In this document: positions 26,124 to 35,419 of the stretch, piece after piece
Layout of the letters: every line of letters begins with the position of its first letter
How positions within the stretch are numbered: the stretch's first letter is position 1
DNA from: Meishania litoralis
GTDB lineage: Bacteria > Bacteroidota > Bacteroidia > Flavobacteriales > Flavobacteriaceae
Assembly: GCF_042611095.1 (NCBI RefSeq)
Contig: NZ_JBHFPV010000001.1
Location: 1,054,001-1,118,000, forward strand
Reading direction: 5' to 3'
Length of the DNA: 64,000 nucleotides
Notes under the pieces: generated by a model
Seen by the model: the letters and a program-made list of their open reading frames with translations, nothing else
What the model was told of the DNA's origin: nothing
Database searches by the model: none
Program-made: the position numbers and the translations under genes

Positions 26124-27884
26124 TCAATCAGTGGTCACTTTTATCGGTTCTACGGGCAAACCACTTTCGTTTTGCACTTTTCGTAATTGGCCTACCTCAG
26201 TTTCCGATATTTCTGAGGCCTCATTGCCAAAGCTTGATCGTATGAAGGTCAGTACTTGTGCAATTTCTTCGTCTTTCAAGAAACTATGCTGTGGCATTAC
26301 ACCGTTATACACCTCGTCTTCAATTTTCAAGCTACCTTCCATTCCCTGTAGCATGACGCGTATCAGACGATCTTTGTCACCGGTTACCCAATCTGTATTT
26401 ATCAGCGGCGGAAATCTTCCGGAGGCGCCCATACCGTTCATTTGATGGCAAGTACTGCAATATTGCTGATAAATCTTTGCGCCACCGACCAGGTTTTCAG
26501 GAAGTAAGTTGTCTTTGACTTCATCAGGACTTCTAATATGTGACAACTGCTTTCTATCTTCCATTGCCAACAGTTGTTCTTCCTTGAACTCCGATCTATC
26601 ACCATCATAGGTAATCTTCCAAATCTTGCCCTTCACCGAATCGGATATATATAGCTCACCCTCAGGTCCAACGGCAAGGCCCATAGGTCTATAATGGGCA
26701 TCTTTGACACTTTCTATTGGGTCAACGACGGCAAAACCATCGGCGAAAACCTCGTACTCACCACTAGGTTCGCCATCTTTAAACGGAACAAAGCCAACAA
26801 AATAACCGGACTGTGGATAAGGCGCCCTGTTCGTAGATCCGTGAAATGCAATAAAAGCACCATTTCTGTATCGCTCAGGAAATTGGTCTCCTTGGTAGAA
26901 CAATAGGTCGTTGGGCGCCCAATGCCCCGGAAAACCCATAATCGGATCTTCAAAATCAGCACATCGACCGACTATTTCACCATCGCCACCATATTCGGGC
27001 GCAAGTACCTTTTTACCTTTTATCTGGTCGTAGTAGCAGTAGGGCCACCCAAAATTAGAGCCTTCGGTAATTCTAATAAATTCTTCGGATGGAAGCAATG
27101 CGCTTTGACGCGGCGTATATCGATCGGGCCAAAGTCTTAATAGGTCGTCTCGTCCATGCACTACAGCATATAATTCGCCATCTACGGGATTCCAGTTCAT
27201 CGCTACAAGACTTCTTATGCCAGAGGCATATTTGTAACCATCTTTTTGCGTTTGGTTCAATTTATCGGCATCAAAGCGCCAGACGCCACCGTGATGTTCC
27301 AATTGAGGGCAGGGGTCCATTCCAGGGACGCCCGGCGTACGTTTGGGATCTTGACAGGCATTCGAGGGCGCCCCAAAAGGAACGAATATATGACCCTCAT
27401 CATCGAACGCTATCGGTTTGCCGATGTGCTCATGCTTGCCATGTTCGTGATCATCGACCACAACCACTTCGACCTCCCCTTCTGGAATTAAAGATCCTGG
27501 TCTTAGTTTTTGCCGGTATACCACCAAATCGGAACTATAATAGATATAGCCGTTATAGATTCTCATGGCCGTTGCATAACTCCACTTTTCGACCTCGCTG
27601 GCACCGAACCTTTTGATATCATCTGCCCTACTATCGCCATCGGCATCCTTAAGTGCCACGGCAACCCCTTTCTGGGTTGCATTTCTCAACTTCGCATATA
27701 TGATATTATCATCGGTCACCGCCATATGGCGTACTGTTTCCTCAATACTATCGATGACCACCGCCGAGCTGAAACTTTCAGGAAGATAGAGACCTCCATC
27801 CGTAGGGGCGTTTTTACATTGTACGAACAATATGGCCAACAAGTAATACTTCAGAAAATTCTTTACGCCGGGCAATGACTTCAT
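26124..27884 (-). CDS. PQQ-dependent sugar dehydrogenase fused to cytochrome c, lipoprotein-like
   Basis: 586 aa from ATG 27884; the frame opens at 27914 but the later Met gives a cleaner signal ending in FVQC (possible lipidation). A six-bladed soluble-glucose-dehydrogenase-type propeller (segments NWNPVDGELYAVVHGRDDL, GSNFGWPYCYYD, YRPMGLAVGPEGELYISD) is followed by a c-type cytochrome with one haem site CSTCH about 100 residues from the C-terminus and a distal Met, probably in GVMPQHSF. It would oxidise an aldose at C1 to the lactone and pass electrons to the respiratory chain. It is the first gene of the exported-enzyme block. PQQ synthesis genes are not in the window. Confidence 0.88.
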   Translation of the reverse strand: MKSLPGVKNFLKYYLLAILFVQCKNAPTDGGLYLPESFSSAVVIDSIEETVRHMAVTDDNIIYAKLRNATQKGVAVALKDADGDSRADDIKRFGASEVEKWSYATAMRIYNGYIYYSSDLVVYRQKLRPGSLIPEGEVEVVVVDDHEHGKHEHIGKPIAFDDEGHIFVPFGAPSNACQDPKRTPGVPGMDPCPQLEHHGGVWRFDADKLNQTQKDGYKYASGIRSLVAMNWNPVDGELYAVVHGRDDLLRLWPDRYTPRQSALLPSEEFIRITEGSNFGWPYCYYDQIKGKKVLAPEYGGDGEIVGRCADFEDPIMGFPGHWAPNDLLFYQGDQFPERYRNGAFIAFHGSTNRAPYPQSGYFVGFVPFKDGEPSGEYEVFADGFAVVDPIESVKDAHYRPMGLAVGPEGELYISDSVKGKIWKITYDGDRSEFKEEQLLAMEDRKQLSHIRSPDEVKDNLLPENLVGGAKIYQQYCSTCHQMNGMGASGRFPPLINTDWVTGDKDRLIRVMLQGMEGSLKIEDEVYNGVMPQHSFLKDEEIAQVLTFIRSSFGNEASEISETEVGQLRKVQNESGLPVEPIKVTTD

Positions 27885-27926
27885 ACTATAGGGTGGCTTT
27901 TTTTGAATCGGCATCGTGCAACCTTG

Positions 27927-27957
27927 TCAAGGTAAAGTTCTTTTGAGTAATAAACAA
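27927..27957 (-). promoter_or_regulatory. Predicted Bacteroidetes-type promoter for the PQQ-dehydrogenase operon
   Basis: On the minus strand TTG (27957-27955), 20 bases, then TACCTTGA (27934-27927), compared with the TTG-N17-23-TAnnTTTG consensus; two mismatches in the second element. It lies between the terminator of the gene behind it and the start at 27884, leaving a leader of about 35 bases, and would place the alternative start at 27914 almost at the transcription start. Confidence 0.45.
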
Positions 27958-27969
27958 GCGAAAAAAAAC

Positions 27970-27989
27970 AAATGTGCTCGAACACATTT
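27970..27989 (-). terminator. Rho-independent terminator
   Basis: Stem AAATGTG/CACATTT with a 6-base loop. Read on the minus strand it is followed by G and eight T residues, so it ends the CBM9-like gene transcript and separates it from the PQQ operon. Confidence 0.75.
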
Positions 27990-28053
27990 TTATGCTTATC
28001 ATCAAATTTCACACTGAACTCTAACAAGAAATAGGGTTCAAAAATTTAGGTTA

Positions 28054-28806
28054 TCATTCGAAAATAACCTGGCCAAAAAACTCAGGGCGATGGAAGTCGG
28101 GGCTATCGGTGCCAACGGGATTCCAGCTAATGTAGTGTGCCTCGGCAGTTTTGTTCCCGCATTTATAGAAATTGGCCTTTGCCGAGAGCCCTTTCAATCG
28201 AATATGCTTGTCACGCACCAAACTTGTGGCCGGAATAATGATCGTCATTTCCCAGGTGTGGTTACCCGATTTTTCAATAAAGGGCCGGTTTCCCAAAGTA
28301 GAGTTTACCTTTATTTCTTTTTCAATGATGCCAGGATCCACAAAGGTACGCCCGGCGCGCCCGGGACCATAGGCCAAATGTGTCACCCCTACACAATTGA
28401 ACTCGAAGTTATAATAATTGCCGTTCGCTTGAGGGTCGAAGAAAAATTCCACACAACTGTCATTAGACACCCCTCCATTGGTCTCGGTGACCTCGGCCAG
28501 AATGCTTTTTTCATTCACATAATACTTCAGCCAAATTTGATTATCGTGATGCGCAATTCTAAACTGTACTTCGGGCAAGTATTGAAATTCGGACCAATTG
28601 AGCAGGTCGATCGAATGAAGCTCTGTTCGTTCTTCCAATAATTCTGAAACAACGGCCAAGTCGATCTCTTTATCCGTTTTGATTTCCTGTACATGTAGGG
28701 TTTTGGATTTTTCCATTTGGGCCGGGCAACTTGTAAAGGACAAACATAGAAACAATGTCAATATGAATCCTTTAATTTTTAAACCAAAATCGTGAAAAGA
28801 TTCCAT
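28054..28806 (-). CDS. CBM9-like carbohydrate-binding protein, lipoprotein
   Basis: 250 aa from ATG 28806 (frame opens 7 codons earlier). Signal sequence ends in FTSC, a lipobox. The mature part matches the carbohydrate-binding family 9-like fold (strands including VQFRIAHHDNQIWLKYYV, SCVEFFFDPQANGNYYNFEFN, and a final ISWNPVGTDSPDFHRPEFFG segment). Such proteins are often single-domain and bind sugars at the cell surface in polysaccharide loci. It is a separate transcript from the PQQ operon and divergent from the sulfatase. Confidence 0.82.
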   Translation of the reverse strand: MESFHDFGLKIKGFILTLFLCLSFTSCPAQMEKSKTLHVQEIKTDKEIDLAVVSELLEERTELHSIDLLNWSEFQYLPEVQFRIAHHDNQIWLKYYVNEKSILAEVTETNGGVSNDSCVEFFFDPQANGNYYNFEFNCVGVTHLAYGPGRAGRTFVDPGIIEKEIKVNSTLGNRPFIEKSGNHTWEMTIIIPATSLVRDKHIRLKGLSAKANFYKCGNKTAEAHYISWNPVGTDSPDFHRPEFFGQVIFE

Positions 28807-28906
28807 CTGAATAGATAAACTGTGCATTCGCCACTAATTTACCTTATTTTTATTTGACTTGGATACCACCCTTAAAATTGGCCTTATATTTTGATACCTT
28901 TACGAA

Positions 28907-30421
28907 ATGAACAAACTAACGGCACTTATTGCAATCGCATTTTTTTGTATCTCATGCGCCAATAAAAAAGAACCGATCAGTGAAAAGCCGAATATCGTTT
29001 TCATCTTTGCGGATGACCTTACCTATACCGCCATCAATGCCTTGGGCAATAATGAGGTTCAGACCCCTAACCTCGATCGATTAGTACAAAACGGAACGAC
29101 GTTTACCCATGCGTACAATATGGGCGGCTGGAACGGTGCCATATGTGCGGCCTCACGAGCGATGATAATCTCGGGTAGAAGTGTATGGGATGCCAATGCC
29201 TTTCGTCAACGGTGGATAAAAGGTAAGAATATGGACAAGACCTGGGGCAGGCTCATGGCAAGTGCCGGATACGAAACCTATATGACCGGCAAATGGCATG
29301 TCGATGCCCTAGCCGATAGTGTTTTTCAAAATGTCGTACACGTCAGGCCCGGTATGCCAAGGGATTCTTGGAGCCATCAAGGCACCATACCCATTGTAAA
29401 CGAGATGTTGGCGAAGGGAGCGACCAATGAGGAAATCAGGGCGATCGGCTATAATCGCCCGCTAAGTGAAAATGACACGACCTGGTCGCCGACCGATAAA
29501 AAATATGGCGGTTTTTGGCAGGGTGGCAAACACTGGAGCGAAGTACTGAAAGACGATGCGCTAGGTTTTATCGATAAGGCCAAAAAAAGTGACAAGCCTT
29601 TTTTTATGTACCTCGCCTTCAATGCGCCACATGACCCAAGGCAGGCTCCAAAAGAATATTTGGACAAGTACCCTTTGGAGAATCTTAGTGTTCCTGAAAG
29701 TTTTCTCCCCATGTACCCTTATAAGGACAGTATGGGAAATGGCCCTGATTTAAGGGACGAGGCCCTGGCACCTTTTCCCAGAACGGAATACGCGGTCAAA
29801 AAACACAAACAGGAGTATTATGCGCTGATATCCCATCTTGATGATCAAGTAGGTGAAATTCTGGAAGCCCTAAAAGCTTCGGGAAAGATGGACAATACCT
29901 ACGTCATTTTCACTTCCGACCATGGACTGGCCGTAGGCCGGCACGGGCTGTTGGGGAAGCAATCACAATTTGACCATAGCATTCGACCTCCATTTATGAT
30001 CGTCGGGCCCGATATTCCTGAAGGAAAAAAAATCGATGCGGATATTTATCTGCAGGATGCCATGGCAACAAGTCTTGAATTGGCGGGCATTGAAAAACCC
30101 GATTATGTATTCTTCAATAGTATTCTCGATTTGGTCGATGGAAGCCGAACAGAAAGTCATTATGACGCCATTTATAACGGATATATCGACCTGCAACGTA
30201 TGATCCGCAAAGATGGCTTTAAACTGATCGTCTATCCCAAATTGAAGAAGGTACTGCTGTTCGATATGGAAAAAGACCCCGAAGAGATGAACGATCTTGC
30301 CGAATTGCCCGAGTATCAAGAAAAAGTGGATATGTTATTTTCTGACCTTTTGGTGCTACAAAATGAAATGAAGGACCACTTGGATATTAGTCACATAAGG
30401 CCCGTCACAATCCTTGATTGA
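28907..30421 (+). CDS. Sulfatase (formylglycine type), lipoprotein
   Basis: 504 aa. A lipoprotein signal (FCISC) precedes an alkaline-phosphatase-fold sulfatase. Calcium ligands lie in FIFADD, the modified Cys is Cys80 in ICAASRAMIISGR (C-x-A-S-R, in place of the commoner CxPSR), GKWHVD carries catalytic Lys/His, and TSDHGLAVGRHG supplies late metal ligands. It probably removes sulfate from a marine-type polysaccharide fragment. An anaerobic-type or FGE maturase is needed and is not in the window. Its 3' end converges on the lactonase gene with only 13 bases between. Confidence 0.93.
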   Translation: MNKLTALIAIAFFCISCANKKEPISEKPNIVFIFADDLTYTAINALGNNEVQTPNLDRLVQNGTTFTHAYNMGGWNGAICAASRAMIISGRSVWDANAFRQRWIKGKNMDKTWGRLMASAGYETYMTGKWHVDALADSVFQNVVHVRPGMPRDSWSHQGTIPIVNEMLAKGATNEEIRAIGYNRPLSENDTTWSPTDKKYGGFWQGGKHWSEVLKDDALGFIDKAKKSDKPFFMYLAFNAPHDPRQAPKEYLDKYPLENLSVPESFLPMYPYKDSMGNGPDLRDEALAPFPRTEYAVKKHKQEYYALISHLDDQVGEILEALKASGKMDNTYVIFTSDHGLAVGRHGLLGKQSQFDHSIRPPFMIVGPDIPEGKKIDADIYLQDAMATSLELAGIEKPDYVFFNSILDLVDGSRTESHYDAIYNGYIDLQRMIRKDGFKLIVYPKLKKVLLFDMEKDPEEMNDLAELPEYQEKVDMLFSDLLVLQNEMKDHLDISHIRPVTILD

Positions 30422-30434
30422 AGGTAAACGAAGA

Positions 30435-31262
30435 TTACAGATCATAAAATTCAATCGCATTCCCGCCCATAATTGCCATCCTTTCACCGTCGCTCAGGGG
30501 GGCAATGAAATCAACTACCAATTGCTTGACCTGCCCATAATTTCCTGCCACAAGACAAACCGGCCAGTCGGATCCGTACATAATGCGGTCGGGGCCAAAA
30601 ACATTTAGCACCCAGTCCATATAAGGTATGATCTGTTGTGGGGTCCAAGTTTTGTAATCGGCCTCGGTAATCATTCCCGATAGTTTGCAATAGACATTTT
30701 CGTATCGGGCGATTTCCTTTATCAAAATGGCCCAGCCCTCAAAAAATCCATCTTTGATGTAGGGCTTGGCTATATGATCAATAACGAATTTTTGGTTCGG
30801 AAACTGTTTTACGAACTCCAAGGCAGCACCCAATTGATGGGGAAAAATGAGAATGTCATAAACGTGGCCATATTTCTCCAATAATGAAATGCCCTTTAAA
30901 AAACTAGGCCTCATCAAGAAATTATGGTCGGCTTCACCCTGTACGATATGGCGCCAACCTTTCAGCTTCTTCTCGGCGCTATATTTTTCCATTACCGCGT
31001 CAATGGCGTTCGATCGTAGGTCGGCCCATCCGACCACTCCTTTTATAAAATCATTTTGGTCGGCAAGGTCGAGCAGAAAATCGGTTTCGGCCAAGGTTTG
31101 ATCCGCCTGAACGGCCACAGAGCCATCAATATCGTTTTCTTGATAGACTTTCTTTAAATCTTCCGGTAGAAAGTCGCGCCGAATTACTGCCATGTCCTCA
31201 TCGATCCATGCGTGTTTTACAGGTTCATATTTCCAGAAATGCTGATGTGAATCAATGTTCAT
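30435..31262 (-). CDS. Amidohydrolase-family lactonase (L-fuconolactonase/rhamnonolactonase-like)
   Basis: 275 aa, no signal peptide, amidohydrolase_2 (PF04909) fold. MNIDSHQHFWKYE gives the HxH, GWRHIVQGE and FVIDHIAKP carry further active-site residues, and YGSDWPVCLV holds the catalytic Asp. This pattern is shared by L-fucono-1,5-lactonase and related sugar lactonases, which open an aldonolactone to the acid. It probably forms an operon with the UxaA-like gene (39 bases upstream in transcription order). Confidence 0.85.
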   Translation of the reverse strand: MNIDSHQHFWKYEPVKHAWIDEDMAVIRRDFLPEDLKKVYQENDIDGSVAVQADQTLAETDFLLDLADQNDFIKGVVGWADLRSNAIDAVMEKYSAEKKLKGWRHIVQGEADHNFLMRPSFLKGISLLEKYGHVYDILIFPHQLGAALEFVKQFPNQKFVIDHIAKPYIKDGFFEGWAILIKEIARYENVYCKLSGMITEADYKTWTPQQIIPYMDWVLNVFGPDRIMYGSDWPVCLVAGNYGQVKQLVVDFIAPLSDGERMAIMGGNAIEFYDL

Positions 31263-31301
31263 CTTGTCGGTTCTTTAACTATATAATCTTGAAAAGATAT
31301 T

Positions 31302-32954
31302 CTACAATGAAATACCCCTTTTCCAAGGGATAAAATCTTCTTGCCCTAGACGTACCGCAGCCGTAACGACTTCGCCACTTGCGACTTTTATGATATAATC
31401 AAGTAATTCGGCCCCTTTCGTCTCGATCGTATCCTCACCGGTAATAATACTTCCGGTACTGAAATCAATGATGTCAGGCATGCGATCCGTCAAGGTATTA
31501 TTACTTGACATTTTGATTACGGGGGCGATGGGGTTACCTGTTGGGGTACCCAATCCGGTGGTAAAGGCGATTACATTGCATCCTGAGCCGGCGAGTCCGG
31601 TAGTACTTTCCACGTCATTGCCGGGGGTACACAATAGGTTGAGTCCTTTACGGGTCGATTTCTCGGTATAGTCAAGCACTTGGGTCACAGGTGATGTTCC
31701 ACCTTTTTTTGCCGCTCCAGCCGATTTGATGGCATCGGTAATCAGTCCGTCCTTGATATTGCCGGGCGAAGGGTTATTGGCAAAGGCAGACCCCAATGCC
31801 ACCGCCCTAGCGGAATACGAATCCATAAGATCTGCAAATTTCTTCGCCTCGTTTTCGGTTGCGCAACGATTTATCAATTCTTGCTCGACCCCATTCAGTT
31901 CGGGAAATTCGGATAGTATCGTAGTTCCGCCAAGCGCAACCAATAAATCGGATGCATAGCCCAATGCAGGATTTGCCGAGATTCCTGAAAACCCGTCAGA
32001 AGCACCACATTCGAGTCCCAAGGTCAGATGGCCCAGCGAAGCCGGTGCACGTTCGATCTTGTTCGCCTCGATCAGCCCTATAAAGGTTTTCTTTACGGCC
32101 TCTTCGATAAAGTGACGTTCGCTTTCACTTTTCTGTTGCTCTAAAATATAAAGCGGCTTTGAAAAGTTTGGGTCGCGCGCCTCGATTCCTTTCAATACAT
32201 TCTTGACTTCAGCGTTTTGGCAGCCCAAACTTAAAATCGTTGCCCCTGCGACATTCGGATTGGTAATATACCCGGCAAAAAGGTTACATAGGGTTTCAGA
32301 GTCTAAACGGAAGCCCCCACACCCTCCTTCATGGGTCAGAAATTTGATGCCATCAACATTCGGGAACAACCTGTTCTGTATGATTTCATCAGGACCTTGA
32401 ATTATTTTGGCTTCCATCAATTCATCTTCGCTTGCACCTTTTTTATATCGACTTACCAAGGTCTCGGTGTCAACGATAAAATCACTGGTCGTATAATACC
32501 CCAATGATTTTAGCAAGGCCGATTTCATTACTTCGACATTTCTGTTCTCACAAAAGACCATGGGAATGACCAACCAATAATTGGCCGTTCCTACGCTACC
32601 GTCGGCCCTATGATAGCCGTTAAAAGTCTTGTCTTTCCATCGGGTAACATCCGGTGCCGACCAAAGCAATTTTTCCTTGCCCACCGCATATTCCGAAGAG
32701 GCATGTACCACATTTTCGGTCGTTATGGCCGCACCTTGGGCAATCGGTTGTGTCGCCTTGCCCACCAAGGCCCCGTACATGATTATTTCATCATTGACCG
32801 ATAATTCGGAAATGGTGAACTTATGCTTGGCCGATACGTTCGTTGCCAATTCAAAATGTTCGCCGTTATGATCGATCAACGCGCCTTTCGATAGATCTTG
32901 AAGAGCGGCCAGTACATTGTCTTTGGGGTGTATCTGTAAAAAGCTTTTGGACAT
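31302..32954 (-). CDS. uxaA: UxaA-family sugar-acid dehydratase (altronate dehydratase-like)
   Basis: 550 aa, cytosolic, fused SAF-like N-terminal domain (about 1-95) and C-terminal UxaA domain (about 105-550). Metal and active-site features of the family: THEGGCGG (about residue 205), SLGCQNAEV, LGLECGASDGFSG, and LCTPGNDVEST and GSGCNVIAFTTG near the end. UxaA dehydrates altronate to 2-keto-3-deoxygluconate with Fe/Mn. Here the lactonase partner suggests it may act on a deoxy-sugar or galactonate-type acid instead. No uxaB/uxaC or KDG kinase in the window. Confidence 0.88.
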   Translation of the reverse strand: MSKSFLQIHPKDNVLAALQDLSKGALIDHNGEHFELATNVSAKHKFTISELSVNDEIIMYGALVGKATQPIAQGAAITTENVVHASSEYAVGKEKLLWSAPDVTRWKDKTFNGYHRADGSVGTANYWLVIPMVFCENRNVEVMKSALLKSLGYYTTSDFIVDTETLVSRYKKGASEDELMEAKIIQGPDEIIQNRLFPNVDGIKFLTHEGGCGGFRLDSETLCNLFAGYITNPNVAGATILSLGCQNAEVKNVLKGIEARDPNFSKPLYILEQQKSESERHFIEEAVKKTFIGLIEANKIERAPASLGHLTLGLECGASDGFSGISANPALGYASDLLVALGGTTILSEFPELNGVEQELINRCATENEAKKFADLMDSYSARAVALGSAFANNPSPGNIKDGLITDAIKSAGAAKKGGTSPVTQVLDYTEKSTRKGLNLLCTPGNDVESTTGLAGSGCNVIAFTTGLGTPTGNPIAPVIKMSSNNTLTDRMPDIIDFSTGSIITGEDTIETKGAELLDYIIKVASGEVVTAAVRLGQEDFIPWKRGISL

Positions 32955-33066
32955 ATCTTAATTAAATAGCCTTATTCGGTAGATGGGATTCCCCTTTGAA
33001 AAGGAAACAACTAAAATAACCATCTTTTTAGAATAGTTGATTCTTGAATTTCAATAATATTGCGCT

Positions 33067-34557
33067 TTAAGAAGGCATTTCAGGGAGGCTCCATCCATTT
33101 TGATAGGTATGGCAGATAAACTCGGTCGCCGATTCGAGTGCATTGAATTCTTTCCGTTCTACATTCCAGGTGGGCGACCCGTTCACCATTTCGAAGCCGA
33201 ATTTTTCAACGACCTGCATGGTTTCGTTGGCACCGATATTGGTAAACTTCATATTTTCCCCGTCCCATTTCAACGTTTTGTTCAATCCTTGAAGGCGAAT
33301 CGCCAGAACCCCTAACAGTACCATTTCGTTGAAAGGCCCCGAATAATCGAAACTCGCAGACCCATTTGTTCTATTTTCAGGAGATTCCTTGCACGCCCGT
33401 ATCCAATCTTGCTCATGTGGCCCATCGATATAGCCCACTGCGCCCGGTATCCTTTTTAAATAGGGGGCAACCTCTGGAAGCCTACCCGAAAGCAATCTTG
33501 GGTTGAACCCTCCGCAGTCGCATATCAACGTATCTTTAGTGCCAACAAGCAAACATCCTCCTAACCCATCTCTTATCATGGGAACGCCGTCATCAAGGAG
33601 ATCGGGCCTGTCGGGGAGGAATCCTCCATCATACCAGTGCACTTTTACCGGTGGCATTTTTACTTTTTCCAAGGCCTCCCTCTCAGGGAAATCGAAACGA
33701 ACTTTTTCCGCGTTCGGGGCACTTTCGGTATTCACTGTGGTGGAACTGCCCGAAATTGCCTCCGGATATTTCAATTTCAACGCCCTATAGATAGGATCCA
33801 TCACATGACAAGCCATATCACCAAAGGCCCCCGTGCCGAAATCCCAAAACCCGCGCCAGTTCCATGGCGTATATATTTCATGATACGGACACATGGGCGC
33901 CGGACCAATAAACAAGTCCCAATCAAAATTCTTCGGTATTTCCATCGCCGTTTTCGGGCGTTCCAGACCTTGTGGCCAAATGGGTCGGTCGGTCCATGCA
34001 TGGGCTTCGACGACCTCACCGATCTCACCATTCCAGACCCATTCACAGAGTTGCCGCACCCCATCACCTGAATTTCCCTGATTGCCCATTTGGGTCGCGC
34101 CGTTGTATCGTTCGGCCAATTTTGTCAACAACCGCGATTCGTAGACCGAATGTGTCAGGGGTTTTTGGCAGTACACATGTTTGTCCATAGTTAAGGCCGT
34201 GGCCGAAATAGCGGCATGGGTATGATCGGCCGTCGCTACCATGACGGCATCCATCGAATCTCCTAGTTCATCGAACATTTTTCGCCAATCATAATATTTC
34301 TTGGCCTTCGGAAAGGCATCGAAACACTTTTGGCCATAATTCCAGTCGATATCACAGAGTCCGATTATGTTCTCGGTATCCATGGCGTTAAGATTGTTGA
34401 ACCCTTTACCACCAACCCCGACCCCTACTATGTTCAGGGTATCGCTGGGCGGTTTATGGCCCAATCCGCTGATTACATGACTCGGCACGATCGAAATACA
34501 AATTCCGGCAGCGGTCGTTTTTTTAATAAATTTTCGACGGGAATTCAGTTTCATCAT
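33067..34557 (-). CDS. Third Tat-exported Gfo/Idh/MocA oxidoreductase
   Basis: 496 aa with a perfect twin-arginine signal SRRKFIKK. Rossmann fingerprint VGVGVGGKGFNNL, ADHTHAAISATALTMDKHV, and the signature YCQKPLTHS in place of EKP. A C-terminal extension from about residue 300 (including CDCGGFNP) is typical of the large Bacteroidetes/Planctomycetes subgroup. Expected to be NAD(P)-bound and exported. It is 112 bases upstream (in transcription order) of the UxaA-like gene and divergent from the DUF1080 gene, so probably coregulated with both. Confidence 0.87.
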   Translation of the reverse strand: MMKLNSRRKFIKKTTAAGICISIVPSHVISGLGHKPPSDTLNIVGVGVGGKGFNNLNAMDTENIIGLCDIDWNYGQKCFDAFPKAKKYYDWRKMFDELGDSMDAVMVATADHTHAAISATALTMDKHVYCQKPLTHSVYESRLLTKLAERYNGATQMGNQGNSGDGVRQLCEWVWNGEIGEVVEAHAWTDRPIWPQGLERPKTAMEIPKNFDWDLFIGPAPMCPYHEIYTPWNWRGFWDFGTGAFGDMACHVMDPIYRALKLKYPEAISGSSTTVNTESAPNAEKVRFDFPEREALEKVKMPPVKVHWYDGGFLPDRPDLLDDGVPMIRDGLGGCLLVGTKDTLICDCGGFNPRLLSGRLPEVAPYLKRIPGAVGYIDGPHEQDWIRACKESPENRTNGSASFDYSGPFNEMVLLGVLAIRLQGLNKTLKWDGENMKFTNIGANETMQVVEKFGFEMVNGSPTWNVERKEFNALESATEFICHTYQNGWSLPEMPS

Positions 34558-34719
34558 ATCGCTAAGGTTATTTGACGTGACAAGGAGAAGAAAGGTAATG
34601 AAAAAACAGCCTTGAAAGTACTATTTAAAGGCCCTTTTATTGTATGGCGTATTTGAATATTCCTGCCCTTGGCACAAATTTATTTTTCTTACATTGTATT
34701 CCATATCAATTCAAATCCC

Positions 34720-35373
34720 ATGAAACCTAGAATCATTGCCCCACTTTTCATGTTCATATTCTTTTTGATGTCCATTGGTTTTGGCCAAGACTCAAACGAA
34801 AAAGATGAAAGCGGTTGGATTTCTTTATTCAACGGTGAAAATTTTGACGGATGGAAGGTGGGCAATAACGCCCAAAGCTTTTCCATTGAAAATGGCTCGA
34901 TAAAGGTCAACGGTCCCGTAGCCCACTTGTTCTATATGGGTGAAGTGGGCAATCATTCCTTTACAAATTTCGAATTCAAGGCGTCGGTCATGACCAAACC
35001 GGGGTCGAATTCAGGAATTTATATGCATACCCAGTATCAGGAAAGTGGATGGCCCAAATACGGCTATGAGGTACAGGTCAACAATTCACAGGGGGATTGG
35101 AAACGTACAGGAAGCCTGTATAACATTGTCAACGTTAGGGAAACCTATGTCGATGACAATGAATGGTATACTGAATATATCAAGGTAGAAGGCAAACGAA
35201 TAATCGTGAAAATAAACGATATCGTGGTCGTTGACTATACCGAACCTGATGACCCCGTTCGGGACGAAGGCGAAGTCAACAGGGTCTTAAGCCAGGGAAC
35301 CTTCGCACTTCAAGGCCATGATCCGGGCAGTACTGTTTACTATAAAGATATTATGGTGAGAATTCTTCCTTGA
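34720..35373 (+). CDS. DUF1080 (3-keto-glycoside hydrolase-like) secreted protein
   Basis: 217 aa from ATG 34720; the frame is open to 34669 but the later Met starts the signal peptide (cut near GFGQ). Single DUF1080 (PF06439) beta-jelly-roll domain: SLFNGENFDGWKVG, then GSNSGIYMHTQYQ and SLYNIVNVRE, and VYYKDIMVRIL at the end. DUF1080 proteins accompany exported Gfo/Idh/MocA oxidoreductases, and some members cleave 3-keto-disaccharides made by such oxidoreductases. The divergent third oxidoreductase next door fits that pairing. Confidence 0.88.
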   Translation: MKPRIIAPLFMFIFFLMSIGFGQDSNEKDESGWISLFNGENFDGWKVGNNAQSFSIENGSIKVNGPVAHLFYMGEVGNHSFTNFEFKASVMTKPGSNSGIYMHTQYQESGWPKYGYEVQVNNSQGDWKRTGSLYNIVNVRETYVDDNEWYTEYIKVEGKRIIVKINDIVVVDYTEPDDPVRDEGEVNRVLSQGTFALQGHDPGSTVYYKDIMVRILP

Positions 35374-35419
35374 TCTATCGATGATTCGCTAGTTCGAAAA
35401 TGCCGTCATTACGAATAAA

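Noticed and set aside
27089..27616. 175-aa plus-strand open frame
   Set aside because: Lies antisense inside the PQQ dehydrogenase gene, with no signal or motif; a shadow of the opposite strand.
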